Part shown: positions 1 to 8,354 of the stretch, one piece after another
How positions within the stretch are numbered: the stretch's first letter is position 1
Layout of the letters: each line of letters begins with the position of its first letter
DNA from: Devosia sp.
GTDB lineage: Bacteria; Pseudomonadota; Alphaproteobacteria; Rhizobiales; Devosiaceae
Assembly: GCA_015234425.1 (NCBI GenBank)
Contig: JADGNE010000030.1
Coordinates: 170,235-234,234, forward strand
DNA length: 64,000 nt
Direction: 5' to 3'
Notes under the pieces: model-generated
The model's input: only the letters and a program-made list of their open reading frames with translations
Told to the model about the DNA's origin: nothing
Databases searched by the model: none
Program-made: the position numbers and the translations under genes

Positions 1-2
1 AT

Positions 3-395
3 CTCGCCCGCCGCGGCCGGCCGACTACGCTCGACGAATTGCTCTCCCATGAACTCATCGGGCTTGATCGCTCGGACGCCATTATCGACCATGTGCGAAA
101 ACTGGGGCATGCCATTAGCCGCGACAATTTCCCGCTGCGCTCGGATGACCAGACCCATCTCTGGGAACTGGTGAAGGCCGGGCTTGGTATCGGTTTTGGC
201 CAGCAAAACCTGGCAAATGCCACGCCGGGGCTCGTCGCCCTGCCGATCGATATCAAGGTGCCGGCCCTGCCGCTGTGGCTGACCACGCACAGGGAGTTGT
301 TCACCTCGCACCGGATTCGTGTCATCTATGATGCTGTCGCGGAGGGATTGGGCGACTATATCAGGGACAGTTCATCCTCCCCGGGGAGCCGATAG
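3..395 (+). CDS. LysR-family transcriptional regulator, C-terminal part (5' end outside window)
   Basis: The frame is open from the first bases of the window, so only the last 130 or so codons are present. The visible part matches the C-terminal half of a LysR effector-binding domain. A segment reading LARRGRPTTLDELLSHELIG is the usual 'arrGrP..p.dL..heli' stretch before the second subdomain. Further on, WELVKAGLGIGFGQQNLA matches the conserved 'V.aGlGig.lp...a' strand. The DNA-binding helix-turn-helix lies outside the window, so targets cannot be inferred. The last residues (about RDSSSSPGSR) are low complexity. The next gene starts only a few bases after the stop. Confidence 0.85.
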   Translation, partial: LARRGRPTTLDELLSHELIGLDRSDAIIDHVRKLGHAISRDNFPLRSDDQTHLWELVKAGLGIGFGQQNLANATPGLVALPIDIKVPALPLWLTTHRELFTSHRIRVIYDAVAEGLGDYIRDSSSSPGSR

Positions 396-400
396 GCGCT

Positions 401-607
401 ATGCAAACATTTCTCAACATCGCCATTGCCCTTGCCCTTATCTTCGTGGTCGTCGTGCTCGGCATGGGACTATGGAACATGGTCAAGGGTGGGCCAGGCA
501 ATACCAGCCAGAAGCTGATGCGCCTGCGTGTCATGGGCCAGGGCGTTGCCCTCGTGCTGCTGATGGCGGCCCTCTTCTTTTTTGGCAGCAATGGCGGCGG
601 CAGCTAA
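401..607 (+). CDS. Small twin-transmembrane protein, HIG1-like
   Basis: This 68-residue protein has two hydrophobic segments, about residues 5-27 and 46-62. They are separated by a short basic loop containing GNTSQKLMRLRVMGQGVA. That layout, with the R-x-R-x-x-x-Q-G motif before the second helix, is typical of HIG1-domain proteins, which in mitochondria associate with respiratory complexes. Related small genes often sit directly upstream of a PduO-type cobalamin adenosyltransferase in Hyphomicrobiales, as here. The adjacency suggests co-transcription rather than a shared biochemical step. The exact bacterial function is unknown. Confidence 0.75.
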   Translation: MQTFLNIAIALALIFVVVVLGMGLWNMVKGGPGNTSQKLMRLRVMGQGVALVLLMAALFFFGSNGGGS

Positions 608-648
608 GCCGCCTACCAGGAACACGGACGCCAAGGCACTGGTGCAGC

Positions 649-1242
649 ATGGTCAAAATCAACAAGATCTATACGCGGACCGGGGATGACGGCACGACCG
701 GGCTTGTGCGTGGACCGCGACGCACCAAGCACGATCTGCGCATCGAGGCCTATGGCACGGTGGAAGAAGCCAATGCCTTCATCGGCCATGCCCGGCTGAC
801 GAGCACCACCATGCCCAAGGTCGACAACGTGCTGTCGCGGGTGCAGAACGATCTCTTCGATGTTGGTTCAGATCTGGCGACGCCCGGGGCAGATGATGCC
901 GACGCCGAATACCCATCGCTGCGGGTGCGGGCGGTGCAGACCGACTGGCTTGAAAAGCAGATCGACCATTTCAACGCCGACCTCAGGCCACTGACGAGCT
1001 TCATCTTGCCCGGTGGCACGCCGCTGTCGGGGGCGCTGCATATTGCCCGCACGGTCACGCGGCGGGCCGAGCGGCTGGTGTCTGCACTGGTCGAGATTGA
1101 GCCGGAGACAAGCCCGGAAGCGCTGCGCTATCTCAACCGACTGTCGGATCTTCTGTTCGTGCTGGGACGCGTCGCCAATTCCAATGGCGAAAAGGACGTC
1201 TTGTGGGTGCCGGGCAATTATGGTGACGTCAGGAAAGGCTGA
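649..1242 (+). CDS. PduO-type ATP:cob(I)alamin adenosyltransferase
   Basis: The enzyme transfers the adenosyl group of ATP to cob(I)alamin or cob(I)yrinate diamide, giving the coenzyme B12 form. The N-terminus VKINKIYTRTGDDGTTGL is the PduO/MMAB ATP-binding motif (TRTGDdGtT). It is followed by RIEAYGTVEEANAFIG and, near the end, RYLNRLSDLLFVLGR, which contributes the active site in this five-helix-bundle family. Length is 197 aa, normal for the family. The ATG used here gives the conserved N-terminus; a longer in-frame opening upstream overlaps the previous gene and is not homologous. Cobalt-chelatase genes lie about 22 kb away, consistent with aerobic B12 synthesis in this organism. Confidence 0.95.
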   Translation: MVKINKIYTRTGDDGTTGLVRGPRRTKHDLRIEAYGTVEEANAFIGHARLTSTTMPKVDNVLSRVQNDLFDVGSDLATPGADDADAEYPSLRVRAVQTDWLEKQIDHFNADLRPLTSFILPGGTPLSGALHIARTVTRRAERLVSALVEIEPETSPEALRYLNRLSDLLFVLGRVANSNGEKDVLWVPGNYGDVRKG

Positions 1243-1277
1243 ACAGTCGTCGGCCGCCCGCTTCAGGAAGGGCCGCT

Positions 1278-1961
1278 ATGTTTTTGCCGCTGCATGACTT
1301 CAACCCGCACCGCCATGTCGATTTTCCCTATGTCACTTACGGGCTGATCGCCGTTACGGTGCTGGTCTATCTCGTCCAGGCCATGCTGCCGCCATCGGCC
1401 TTCGATCAGGCAACGATCAATTTCGGCATGATCCCGATCGTGGTGCGCGATCTCTATCCGCAGCCGGTCGCCTGGCTGCCCGACTGGGCGAACCTCGTCA
1501 CCTATGCGTTTCTCCATGCGGACTGGCTGCATCTTCTTACAAACATGCTGTTCCTCTGGGTATTCGGGGACAATATCGAGGATGCGCTCGGCCATTTTCG
1601 TTTCCTGATCTTCTACTTCGCCTGCGCCATCTTGGCCGCGCTCGCCCATCTCCTCTTCAATCTTGATGGCAATGGGCCGCTGATCGGGGCCTCCGGCGCC
1701 GTGGCCGGGGTGATGGGGGCCTACATCCTCCTGTTTCCCCACGTCAGGGTGTTCGTGCTGGCAAAGATCGTCTGGATGATCCCGCTGCCGGTGCCGGCCT
1801 TCTTGATGCTCGGTTTCTGGGTGGCCAGCCAGCTGTTCTACGCCCTGTTCGCATCCGGCGAGCCTGTGGCGTGGTGGGCGCATGTAGGCGGCTTTGTCGC
1901 CGGGGTTGCGCTGGCGCCGCTGTTGCGACGGCGCGGTGTCAAACTTTTCGGTGGGCGATAG
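1278..1961 (+). CDS. Rhomboid-family intramembrane serine protease
   Basis: This is an inner-membrane protease of 227 aa that cleaves substrates within or beside their transmembrane segments. Hydrophobic segments alternate along the chain. The catalytic serine is in GASG (Ser139), and the partner histidine is in AHVGGFVAG (His202) of the last helix. The HLLTN motif (His85, Asn89) supplies the oxyanion residues of the second core helix. A loop of polar and aromatic residues (about 57-70) precedes that helix. The ATG follows the adenosyltransferase stop by 35 nt, so the two may be co-transcribed. No substrate can be predicted from the sequence. Confidence 0.92.
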   Translation: MFLPLHDFNPHRHVDFPYVTYGLIAVTVLVYLVQAMLPPSAFDQATINFGMIPIVVRDLYPQPVAWLPDWANLVTYAFLHADWLHLLTNMLFLWVFGDNIEDALGHFRFLIFYFACAILAALAHLLFNLDGNGPLIGASGAVAGVMGAYILLFPHVRVFVLAKIVWMIPLPVPAFLMLGFWVASQLFYALFASGEPVAWWAHVGGFVAGVALAPLLRRRGVKLFGGR

Positions 1962-2084
1962 ACAATTGTTGCGGGGTGTCCCGGCGCAATAGTCTGTCCT
2001 CGGGAGGCGTCGCGGAGGGCTTTATTTACCCTCATCGGCTAGGGTCGCGGCAGTTCGTCAGTATTGCGTTTGGGACCAAAGCCT

Positions 2085-2267
2085 ATGGAAGCCGATCTCG
2101 CTTCGACCCTTATTGCTGCGCGCTCCAGCGCCACGCAGCATTCCGTGCAATTGGCCGTGGTCAAGAAAGCCCATGACATGCAGACGCAGCTGCTCGACAT
2201 GCTGCTGCAGCCGCCCCAGGCAGTCCTGCCGCCCGGACAGGGCGGGAATGTGGACAAGACGGCCTGA
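2085..2267 (+). CDS. Small YjfB-like putative motility-associated protein
   Basis: This 60-residue soluble protein starts MEADLASTLIAARSSATQ and continues through a helical stretch with VQLAVVKKAHDMQTQLLDML. The pattern 'q..v..aVlKKa.d.q..ll..Ml', followed by a proline/glycine tail, resembles the YjfB family (annotated 'putative motility protein'). That family is small and experimentally uncharacterised. The gene stands alone between the rhomboid gene and a large inverted repeat, with no flagellar gene in view. I chose the internal ATG because it fits the family length; the upstream TTG would add seven unrelated residues. The family call rests on pattern memory only. Confidence 0.6.
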   Translation: MEADLASTLIAARSSATQHSVQLAVVKKAHDMQTQLLDMLLQPPQAVLPPGQGGNVDKTA

Positions 2268-2383
2268 TTTTTTGGGTTTTGGGAGCGGTGGGCTGAGGGC
2301 GCAGCATTCGCGCATAGCGCTCATGGCCTTGTGTCCTGAAATGGCTCCACCGGAGCGATTTTGCGGGTGGCCGGAGCCTAAGC

Positions 2384-2504
2384 CCCCCTCACCCTAGCCC
2401 TCTCCCAAAGGGGCGAGGGGACTAGATTGTGTTCGGGGAGAAATCTCTGCAAACCCACCGGCCCAATTCCCTCGCCCCTTGGGGAGAGAGTTAGGGTGAG
2501 GGGG
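2384..2504. repeat. Intergenic inverted repeat (MITE- or REP-like)
   Basis: Two arms of about 36 nt are inverted copies of each other, separated by about 48 nt. The left arm reads CCCCTCACCCTAGCCC... and ends in ...GGGGCGAGGGG. The right arm, read in reverse complement, starts CCCCTCACCCTAAC. Each arm also contains a small hairpin (CTCTCCC with GGGGCGAG). Partial copies of the same motif occur near 15.5, 22.1 and 25.2 kb, so this is a dispersed family. It lies just after the stop of the TlpA-type gene and could serve as its transcript end. Confidence 0.75.
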
Positions 2505-2508
2505 CGTT

Positions 2509-3171
2509 CTAGCCGCGCAAGCCCAAAAGAGCGTCGATGACGGCGCGGCCGTCCTTGCTGTGCCATTCGGCCGGGCCCTGGAGGACGGCGAGTTCGCAAC
2601 CTTCCGGATCGAGCAGGAGTGTTGCCGGCAGCCCGACAGCGACGGCTTCGCGCTTGAGGCGATCAAAGGCGGCGAAGGTGTTGTCGGCATAGAGGGGCAG
2701 GTTCTTGAACTGGCCCTCGTCCAGAAACTGCTGAGCCTTTTCGAGCCCGCTGTCGCCGATGTCGAGATTGATCGGCACCACCATGAATTTATCGGAATTA
2801 TAGTCGGTGGCGATTTCGTCCAGGGCCGGCATTTCCTCGCGGCAGGGGACGCACCAGCTGGCCCAGAAGTTGACCAGCAGGGACTTGCCGGAGAAATCGG
2901 CCATGGTCATGGCCTTGCCGGTTTCGTCCTTGAAAGCCATGTCGGCATAGCCGCGGCCCTGTCCGGTGCCGTTGAGCGCGGCCAGTTCACCGACTGCGGC
3001 CGCACCGACAATCTGTGCCGCTGCGACATTGATGGGGCAGGAGTTGGCCGAGGCGGCATTGCCGAGATAAAACCACGCCGCTATAGCTACGCCCATTCCG
3101 GCCAGACCCAACCCCAGCACGTACGGCATATTGTTCCGACCGGCTGGTGGGGTGGTGGTTGGCTTCGACAT
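2509..3171 (-). CDS. tlpA: TlpA/ResA-type membrane-anchored thiol-disulfide oxidoreductase
   Basis: A single N-terminal membrane anchor (about residues 16-36) is followed by a periplasmic thioredoxin fold. The active site is WCVPC (Cys107, Cys110) after the strand LLVNFWASW. Such proteins reduce periplasmic disulfides, for example in cytochrome c haem ligation or copper-site maturation. Length is 220 aa with the MSKPTTTPP start. The open frame extends further upstream but would overlap the divergent argH start, so the shorter start is preferred. Genes encoding TlpA commonly face argH in Hyphomicrobiales. Confidence 0.9.
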   Translation of the reverse strand: MSKPTTTPPAGRNNMPYVLGLGLAGMGVAIAAWFYLGNAASANSCPINVAAAQIVGAAAVGELAALNGTGQGRGYADMAFKDETGKAMTMADFSGKSLLVNFWASWCVPCREEMPALDEIATDYNSDKFMVVPINLDIGDSGLEKAQQFLDEGQFKNLPLYADNTFAAFDRLKREAVAVGLPATLLLDPEGCELAVLQGPAEWHSKDGRAVIDALLGLRG

Positions 3172-3193
3172 GGACTTCTCCGAAAGGTATCCG

Positions 3194-4642
3194 ATGAGCA
3201 ACAAGATGTGGGGCGGACGCTTCGCCACCGGCCCCGACGCCATCATGGAAGAGATCAACGCTTCGATCGGATTCGATCAGCGCCTCTACCGCCAGGATAT
3301 TGCCGGATCAAAGGCCCATGCGACAATGCTCGAAGCAACGGGCATTTTGACGCGAGAGGATCGCGACGCCATTCTGGCCGGTCTAGACGAGGTGCTCGCC
3401 GAAATCGAGAACGGCACGTTCACATTCTCGCGGGCTCTGGAAGACATCCACATGAACGTGGAAAGCCGGCTGCGCGAAAAGATCGGCGATGCCGCGGGGC
3501 GCCTGCATACGGCGCGTTCGCGCAATGACCAGGTTGCCACCGATTTCCGCCTCTATGTGCGCGATACCATTGATCATCTCGTCGTGCAGATCGAGACGCT
3601 GCAGCTTGGTCTGGTCAAACGCGCCGAGGAAGAAGCCGAGACTATCCTTCCTGGTTTTACCCACCTCCAGAACGCCCAGCCGGTGACCTTTGGCCATCAT
3701 CTCCTGGCCTATGTGGAAATGCTCGGCCGCGACGCGGGCCGTCTGGTCGACGCGCGAAAGCGCCTCAACGAGAACCCGCTGGGCTCGGCTGCGCTCGCCG
3801 GCACGCCCTATCCGATCAATCGTGACATGACCGCTGCGGCGCTGGGCTTTGATCGCCCGACCGCCAATTCGCTCGATGCCGTCTCCGATCGCGATTTTAT
3901 TCTTGAGACGCTGGCCGCTGCTGCGATCTGCGCCATGCACCTCTCGCGTTTTGCCGAGGAAATGGTGATCTGGTCGAGCGCCCAGTTCAGCTTCATCAAG
4001 CTCTCGGACAAGTTCACTACCGGCTCGTCCATCATGCCGCAGAAGCGCAATCCGGACGCTGCCGAGCTGGTGCGTGCCAAGATCGGCCGCATCATGGGCT
4101 CGCTCAATTCCCTGCTTGTGGTGATGAAGGGCCTTCCGCTGGCCTATTCCAAGGACATGCAGGAAGACAAGGAAGTGGCCTTCGACGCGCTCGATGCGCT
4201 CTCCTTGTCACTGGCGGCGATGACCGGCATGGTCGCCGACATGCAGCCCAACCGCGAAAAGATGCATGCATCAGCTTCGGCCGGGTTCTCGACGGCCACC
4301 GACGTGGCCGACTGGCTGGTGAAGGAGCTCAACATTCCGTTCCGCGACGCGCACCACATCACCGGGCAGGTCGTGGCGCTGGCGGAATCCAAGAATTGCG
4401 GCCTTGAGGGTCTGACCATCGAGGATTTCAAGTCCATCGACGAGCGTATCGACAGCCGCATCCACAAGGTGCTCACTGTCGAAGCTTCGGTTGCGGCGCG
4501 AAAGTCCTATGGCGGCACTGCCCCGGCCAATGTTGTCGTGCAGGCGGCGCGCTGGAAGAGCCTTCTTACCGGCGAGACCCACGAGCCGCTCGCCCTCAAG
4601 GGCCGGAAGCATGACAGCCATGGCGATGGCGGGGTTGAATAA
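3194..4642 (+). CDS. argH: Argininosuccinate lyase
   Basis: ArgH catalyses the last step of arginine synthesis, splitting argininosuccinate into arginine and fumarate. The start [11 protein letters not shown] is the usual N-terminus. [16 protein letters not shown] holds the conserved substrate-binding segment, TGFTHLQ-like '[10 protein letters not shown]' carries the catalytic histidine region, and [12 protein letters not shown] is the fumarase/aspartase-superfamily signature loop. Length is 482 aa, slightly longer than the roughly 460 typical, through a C-terminal tail ending [10 protein letters not shown]. The ATG is only 22 nt from the divergent TlpA start, so both promoters must sit very close or inside the opposing gene. 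Confidence 0.97.
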   Translation: MSNKMWGGRFATGPDAIMEEINASIGFDQRLYRQDIAGSKAHATMLEATGILTREDRDAILAGLDEVLAEIENGTFTFSRALEDIHMNVESRLREKIGDAAGRLHTARSRNDQVATDFRLYVRDTIDHLVVQIETLQLGLVKRAEEEAETILPGFTHLQNAQPVTFGHHLLAYVEMLGRDAGRLVDARKRLNENPLGSAALAGTPYPINRDMTAAALGFDRPTANSLDAVSDRDFILETLAAAAICAMHLSRFAEEMVIWSSAQFSFIKLSDKFTTGSSIMPQKRNPDAAELVRAKIGRIMGSLNSLLVVMKGLPLAYSKDMQEDKEVAFDALDALSLSLAAMTGMVADMQPNREKMHASASAGFSTATDVADWLVKELNIPFRDAHHITGQVVALAESKNCGLEGLTIEDFKSIDERIDSRIHKVLTVEASVAARKSYGGTAPANVVVQAARWKSLLTGETHEPLALKGRKHDSHGDGGVE

Positions 4643-4666
4643 GAAAGACGAATAGACCACGCTTGG

Positions 4667-4691
4667 CCTTCTTCCCGCGCTGGGAAGAAGG
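4667..4691 (+). promoter_or_regulatory. Hairpin overlapping the chaC ribosome-binding site
   Basis: A perfect 10-bp stem (CCTTCTTCCC with GGGAAGAAGG, 5-nt loop) lies between argH and chaC. Its right arm contains most of the only Shine-Dalgarno sequence (AAGAAGGAG) for the GTG start at 4695. Folding would therefore hide the site. It might instead act as a weak transcript end for argH, but no T-run follows. Confidence 0.6.
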
Positions 4692-4694
4692 AGT

Positions 4695-5417
4695 GTGTTT
4701 ACGACGAGACAGCTGCGGCAGATGCGCCTTACGGCGCGGCATGTCGCCTATCTCCAGCCTGACGAAGTGCTGGAAGGCCTGCCCGCGCCGCCGGAAGGCA
4801 TGCGGGCGGCAGCGCCAGAAGATCATGTGGCCACCATCGCGAGTCTTTTCGGCGAAGAAGCCCATGACGAGACCTGGGTGTTTGCCTATGGGTCGCTGAT
4901 CTGGAAGCCGGCCTGCGAACATGTCGAAATCCGCACCGGCACCCTGCACGGCCGGCATCGCGCCTTTTGTCTTGGCTGGAACCGACAGCACCGGGGCAGC
5001 GAGACCACTCCTGGGCTGATGCTGGCGCTTGATCGTGGCGGCTCCTGCAAGGGCGCGCTCTACCGGCTGCCGCCAGACCGGCGGGACGAAAACCTCATCA
5101 AACTGTTTGAGCGTGAAATGGGCTGGCTGCCCTCGGCCTTTCCGCCACGCATGGTCAATGTGCGCTCGGGCGAGCGGACGATCCGGGCGCTGACCTTCTG
5201 CATCGATCGCAATTCGGGCCGCTATGTTTCCGGACTGACGGAGGAGGCGATTGCCGACGTGCTGGCGCGGGCGGTGGGGACGCGTGGCTCAATGGCCGAA
5301 TATCTCCACGCCACGGTCGAGCATCTCGAACAGTTGGGCATTCATGATGCCCATTTGTGGCGGTTGCAGAAGCTGGTGGCCGAGCGGATCGAGGCGGCCT
5401 ATGAGGCCGGACGATAA
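4695..5417 (+). CDS. ChaC-like gamma-glutamylcyclotransferase
   Basis: Members of this family degrade glutathione to 5-oxoproline and Cys-Gly in the cytosol. The core begins with WVFAYGSLIWKP, the glycine-rich substrate loop (Y-G-S-L). The conserved acidic segment LFEREMGWLP supplies the likely catalytic glutamate. Length is 240 aa, including a roughly 60-residue N-terminal extension before the fold. Start is uncertain: GTG at 4695 directly follows the ribosome site, while an ATG at 4722 would remove nine residues. The gene sits between argH and lysA, a position I recall as usually holding a small lipoprotein in related bacteria. Confidence 0.9.
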   Translation: MFTTRQLRQMRLTARHVAYLQPDEVLEGLPAPPEGMRAAAPEDHVATIASLFGEEAHDETWVFAYGSLIWKPACEHVEIRTGTLHGRHRAFCLGWNRQHRGSETTPGLMLALDRGGSCKGALYRLPPDRRDENLIKLFEREMGWLPSAFPPRMVNVRSGERTIRALTFCIDRNSGRYVSGLTEEAIADVLARAVGTRGSMAEYLHATVEHLEQLGIHDAHLWRLQKLVAERIEAAYEAGR

Positions 5418-5521
5418 GGCCGCTTTTGTTTTCCGTGAACTTCCCTTACGGAAACGATGAGTTCATTTCACATTCTGGCGTCACCTGCTGGTAGCGCCTC
5501 GACCGGAATATCAGGGGCAAG

Positions 5522-6781
5522 ATGGTCCATCATTTCACCCATCGCGACGGCGTACTTTTTGCCGAGGACGTCAATGTCAACGAACTGGCCGAAAAGGTCG
5601 GAACGCCGTTCTACGTCTATTCGGCAGCAACACTGCGCCGCCATGTCCGCGTGGTGCGCGAGGCCTTTGCCGGCATCGACATGGTGATGGCCTATGCGAT
5701 GAAGGCCAATTCCAACCAGGCGGTGCTCAAGCTGATGGCCGCTGAAGGCTGTGGTGCCGACGTGGTTTCGGGCGGTGAATTGCAGCGGGCGCTGGCCGCC
5801 GGCATTCCGGCCGAAAAGATCGTGTTCTCGGGTGTCGCCAAGACCGTCGCGGAAATGCGCCAGGGCCTCGAGGCTGGCATCAAGTGTTTTAACGTCGAGA
5901 GCGAGCCCGAACTGGAACGCCTTTCGATGGTGGCTTCGGATCTGGGGCTGACCGCCAAGGTGTCGGTCCGCGTCAATCCCGACGTCGATGCGCGCACCCA
6001 TGCGAAAATCTCGACGGGCAAGAGCGAGAACAAGTTCGGCATTTCCTACAAGCGCGCCCGCGAGGTCTATAAGCGCATCGCCGAGCTGCCCAATATCGTG
6101 GCGGTGGGCGTCGACATGCATATCGGCAGCCAGATCACCGATCTCGAGCCGTTCGGCAATGCCTTTGGGCTGATGGCGGAGCTCGTGACGGCGCTGCGCG
6201 ACGATGGGCATGATATCCATCACGTCGATATCGGCGGCGGCCTCGGCATTCCCTACAATGTCGATGAGGCAGCACCGCCCCATCCGAACGCTTATGCGGC
6301 GGTGGTGCGCGATAAGGTGGGGCAGCTCGGGTGCTCGCTGGTGATCGAGCCGGGCCGCCTGCTCGTTGGCAATGCCGGCATCCTCGTCACCAAGGTCGAA
6401 TATGTGAAGGAAGGCGAAGCAAATTTCATCATCGTCGACGCGGCGATGAATGATCTTCTCCGCCCGACACTCTACGAAGCCCACCACGATATCCAGCCGG
6501 TCAATCCTTCCAATCTGCCGCCGATTACCGGCGACATCGTCGGACCTGTCTGTGAAACCGGCGACTATCTCGCCAAGGGCCGCACCATCGCTGGTGTCAA
6601 GGAAGGCGACCTTCTCGCGGTGATGAGCGCCGGCGCTTATGGGGCGGTGATGGCCTCGACCTATAATTCGCGGCCGCTGATCCCCGAAGTGCTGGTGGAC
6701 GGCGGCCGCTGGCATGCGATCCGCCCGCGCAAGAGCATTGACGAGCTCATCGCGCTCGACAGCGTCCCTGATTGGGTTTGA
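5522..6781 (+). CDS. lysA: Diaminopimelate decarboxylase
   Basis: LysA decarboxylates meso-diaminopimelate to lysine using pyridoxal phosphate. The cofactor lysine is Lys61 in VMAYAMKANSN. HVDIGGGLGIPY is the phosphate-binding glycine loop, and GPVCETGDYLAKGR near the C-terminus contains the catalytic cysteine contributed across the dimer. Length is 419 aa, normal. The ATG follows a 104-nt gap after chaC. A clear terminator closes the unit, so argH-chaC-lysA may form one transcript ending here. Confidence 0.97.
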   Translation: MVHHFTHRDGVLFAEDVNVNELAEKVGTPFYVYSAATLRRHVRVVREAFAGIDMVMAYAMKANSNQAVLKLMAAEGCGADVVSGGELQRALAAGIPAEKIVFSGVAKTVAEMRQGLEAGIKCFNVESEPELERLSMVASDLGLTAKVSVRVNPDVDARTHAKISTGKSENKFGISYKRAREVYKRIAELPNIVAVGVDMHIGSQITDLEPFGNAFGLMAELVTALRDDGHDIHHVDIGGGLGIPYNVDEAAPPHPNAYAAVVRDKVGQLGCSLVIEPGRLLVGNAGILVTKVEYVKEGEANFIIVDAAMNDLLRPTLYEAHHDIQPVNPSNLPPITGDIVGPVCETGDYLAKGRTIAGVKEGDLLAVMSAGAYGAVMASTYNSRPLIPEVLVDGGRWHAIRPRKSIDELIALDSVPDWV

Positions 6782-6785
6782 GTTC

Positions 6786-6812
6786 AAGGCGCCGCTCAGC
6801 GGCGCCTTTTTC
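6786..6812 (+). terminator. Rho-independent terminator after lysA
   Basis: The stem GGCGCCGC pairs with GCGGCGCC around a 3-nt loop, followed by TTTTTCTTT. It begins about five bases after the lysA stop. It could also work weakly for the converging gluQ transcript. Confidence 0.85.
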
Positions 6813-6829
6813 TTTCAGTGGAACGCGTC

Positions 6830-7678
6830 CTAAAACCCCAGCTGCCGCCGAACGTCTTGCGCCGTCACGCCCTGGGCGCGCAGATCGGCGAGGGTTTGGG
6901 AGTCTTTTGATTTGCTCAGCTTCTGGCCGCTGTCGTCGAGAAGCAGGCGGTGGAAGTGATAATAGGGCGTGGGCACGCCGAGCAGCATCTGCAGAAGCAC
7001 ATGAATGTCGGTGGCGGCCTCCATGTCGCGGCCGCGGGTGACGTGGGTGACGCCCTGATCCGCGTCATCCACCACGACGCTCAAGTGATAGCTCGTGGGC
7101 GTATCCTTGCGCTGCAGCACCACATCGCCCCAGCGCTGCGGGCGGGCATAGCGGATTTGCGGGCGGTCCAGAATGGTCGGCCCGATCACTGAAAAAGACA
7201 GCGGGCCGGTCAGCGCCATTGCTGCTTCGACATCGAGACGAAACTGGACGGGGTCACCGCGCTCGAGCCGTTCGATCCGTTCGGCATTGGAGAGGTGCCG
7301 ACAGGTGCCTGGATAGAGTGGCGCGCCTTCCGGATCTTTTTCACTCGACTGCGCGGCAATATCGGCTCGGCTGCAAAAGCAGGGATAAAGTAGATCCATG
7401 GCGCGCAGGCGGTTGGCTGCGTCCATGTAGATGTCGAACCGGTCGGACTGGTGCATCACCGGCTCGGGCCAGCTTAATCCCAACCAATGAAGATCCTCGA
7501 AGATCGCGGCGGTAAATTCGGGTTTACATCGGTTGGTGTCGATGTCCTCGATGCGTAAATGCGCTGTACCACCCAGGAGTTCGGCGGCGCGCCAGGTGAC
7601 AAGCGCAGACAGGGCGTGGCCGAGATGCAAGCGGCCATTGGGACTGGGGGCGAAACGGAGAAGCGGCTTTTTGGACAT
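6830..7678 (-). CDS. gluQ: Glutamyl-Q tRNA(Asp) synthetase
   Basis: This truncated GluRS paralogue attaches glutamate to the queuosine base of tRNA(Asp). The class I signature is HLGH in SPNGRLHLGHALS, and the second signature is KLSKSKD. Cysteines in YPCFCSRAD and a histidine/cysteine region in YPGTCRHL resemble the zinc site of the family. Length is 282 aa, with no anticodon-binding domain, which separates it from true GluRS. The conserved N-terminus fixes the ATG, which shares the tetranucleotide CATG with the start of the divergent glycosylase gene. A queuosine-precursor transporter occurs at 33.6 kb. Confidence 0.93.
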   Translation of the reverse strand: MSKKPLLRFAPSPNGRLHLGHALSALVTWRAAELLGGTAHLRIEDIDTNRCKPEFTAAIFEDLHWLGLSWPEPVMHQSDRFDIYMDAANRLRAMDLLYPCFCSRADIAAQSSEKDPEGAPLYPGTCRHLSNAERIERLERGDPVQFRLDVEAAMALTGPLSFSVIGPTILDRPQIRYARPQRWGDVVLQRKDTPTSYHLSVVVDDADQGVTHVTRGRDMEAATDIHVLLQMLLGVPTPYYHFHRLLLDDSGQKLSKSKDSQTLADLRAQGVTAQDVRRQLGF

Positions 7679-8354
7679 GATTTCATCCCCTAGCATTGGA
7701 GCACCTATTGCGTCACCGCGCATCGACACGGAAGACGGCGTCGCATGGCACCTCGACGCATTGGTCGGCCGGGCGCCGCACCTTATGCCGATGCGCGACA
7801 AGGTCGGAATCGTCTCGCCGCGCGTCAATCCCATCGGTTTTGCAGGGCTCGCCAAAGTGGTCTGCGGGCAGCAGCTTTCCGTGCAGAGCGCGGCGGCGAT
7901 CTGGGGGCGATTCGAAAAGCTACCCGGCGCCACGGACCCAGAGGGCTATCTGGCGCTGAGCGAAGAGGAGGTCCGCGGGATCGGCTTCTCGCGTGGAAAA
8001 TTCGTCACCGTGCGTGGGGTGGCGGAATCCGTCCTGGCTGGTGAGCTCGACTTCGCCCATGTCGATGCGTTGTCGGCCGAGGATGCAATCGCTGCGCTGA
8101 CCGCCCTGAAGGGGATTGGGCCGTGGACGGCAGAGGTTTATCTCCTCTTTTGCGCCGGGCATCCGGACGTGTTTCCAGCTGGGGATCTGGCGCTGCTCAA
8201 GGCGGCCCATCATGGTCTCGGGCTTGACGCGCGTCCGACGATCAAGGAGATGATCGCGCTGGCGGCCGAATGGGCGCCGCATCGATCTGCGGCGGCGCTG
8301 TTGTTCTGGCGCTATTTTGCCGCCCTGCGCGACCGGGAAGGAATATTGCTGTGA
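7677..8354 (+). CDS. AlkA-type DNA-3-methyladenine glycosylase (HhH-GPD family)
   Basis: A base-excision repair glycosylase removing alkylated purines. The helix-hairpin-helix reads LTALKGIGPWTAEVYLLF and is followed by the GPD-type segment HPDVFPAGDLAL with the catalytic aspartate. The N-terminal half contains VVCGQQLSVQSAAAIWGRF, the conserved 'QQlS..aA..i..R' helix. Length is 225 aa, typical of the shorter AlkA relatives that lack the N-terminal beta domain. No other canonical start codon occurs before the conserved core, so the ATG overlapping the gluQ start is favoured. The downstream esterase start overlaps its stop, so the two are translationally coupled. Confidence 0.92.
   Translation: MISSPSIGAPIASPRIDTEDGVAWHLDALVGRAPHLMPMRDKVGIVSPRVNPIGFAGLAKVVCGQQLSVQSAAAIWGRFEKLPGATDPEGYLALSEEEVRGIGFSRGKFVTVRGVAESVLAGELDFAHVDALSAEDAIAALTALKGIGPWTAEVYLLFCAGHPDVFPAGDLALLKAAHHGLGLDARPTIKEMIALAAEWAPHRSAAALLFWRYFAALRDREGILL

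Noticed and set aside
2384-2504. CRISPR-like repeats
   Set aside because: Only two inverted arms, not regularly spaced direct repeats, and no cas genes anywhere in the window.
5457-5687. A small open frame just before lysA as the missing lipoprotein gene
   Set aside because: It lacks a lipobox and mostly overlaps lysA in another frame.
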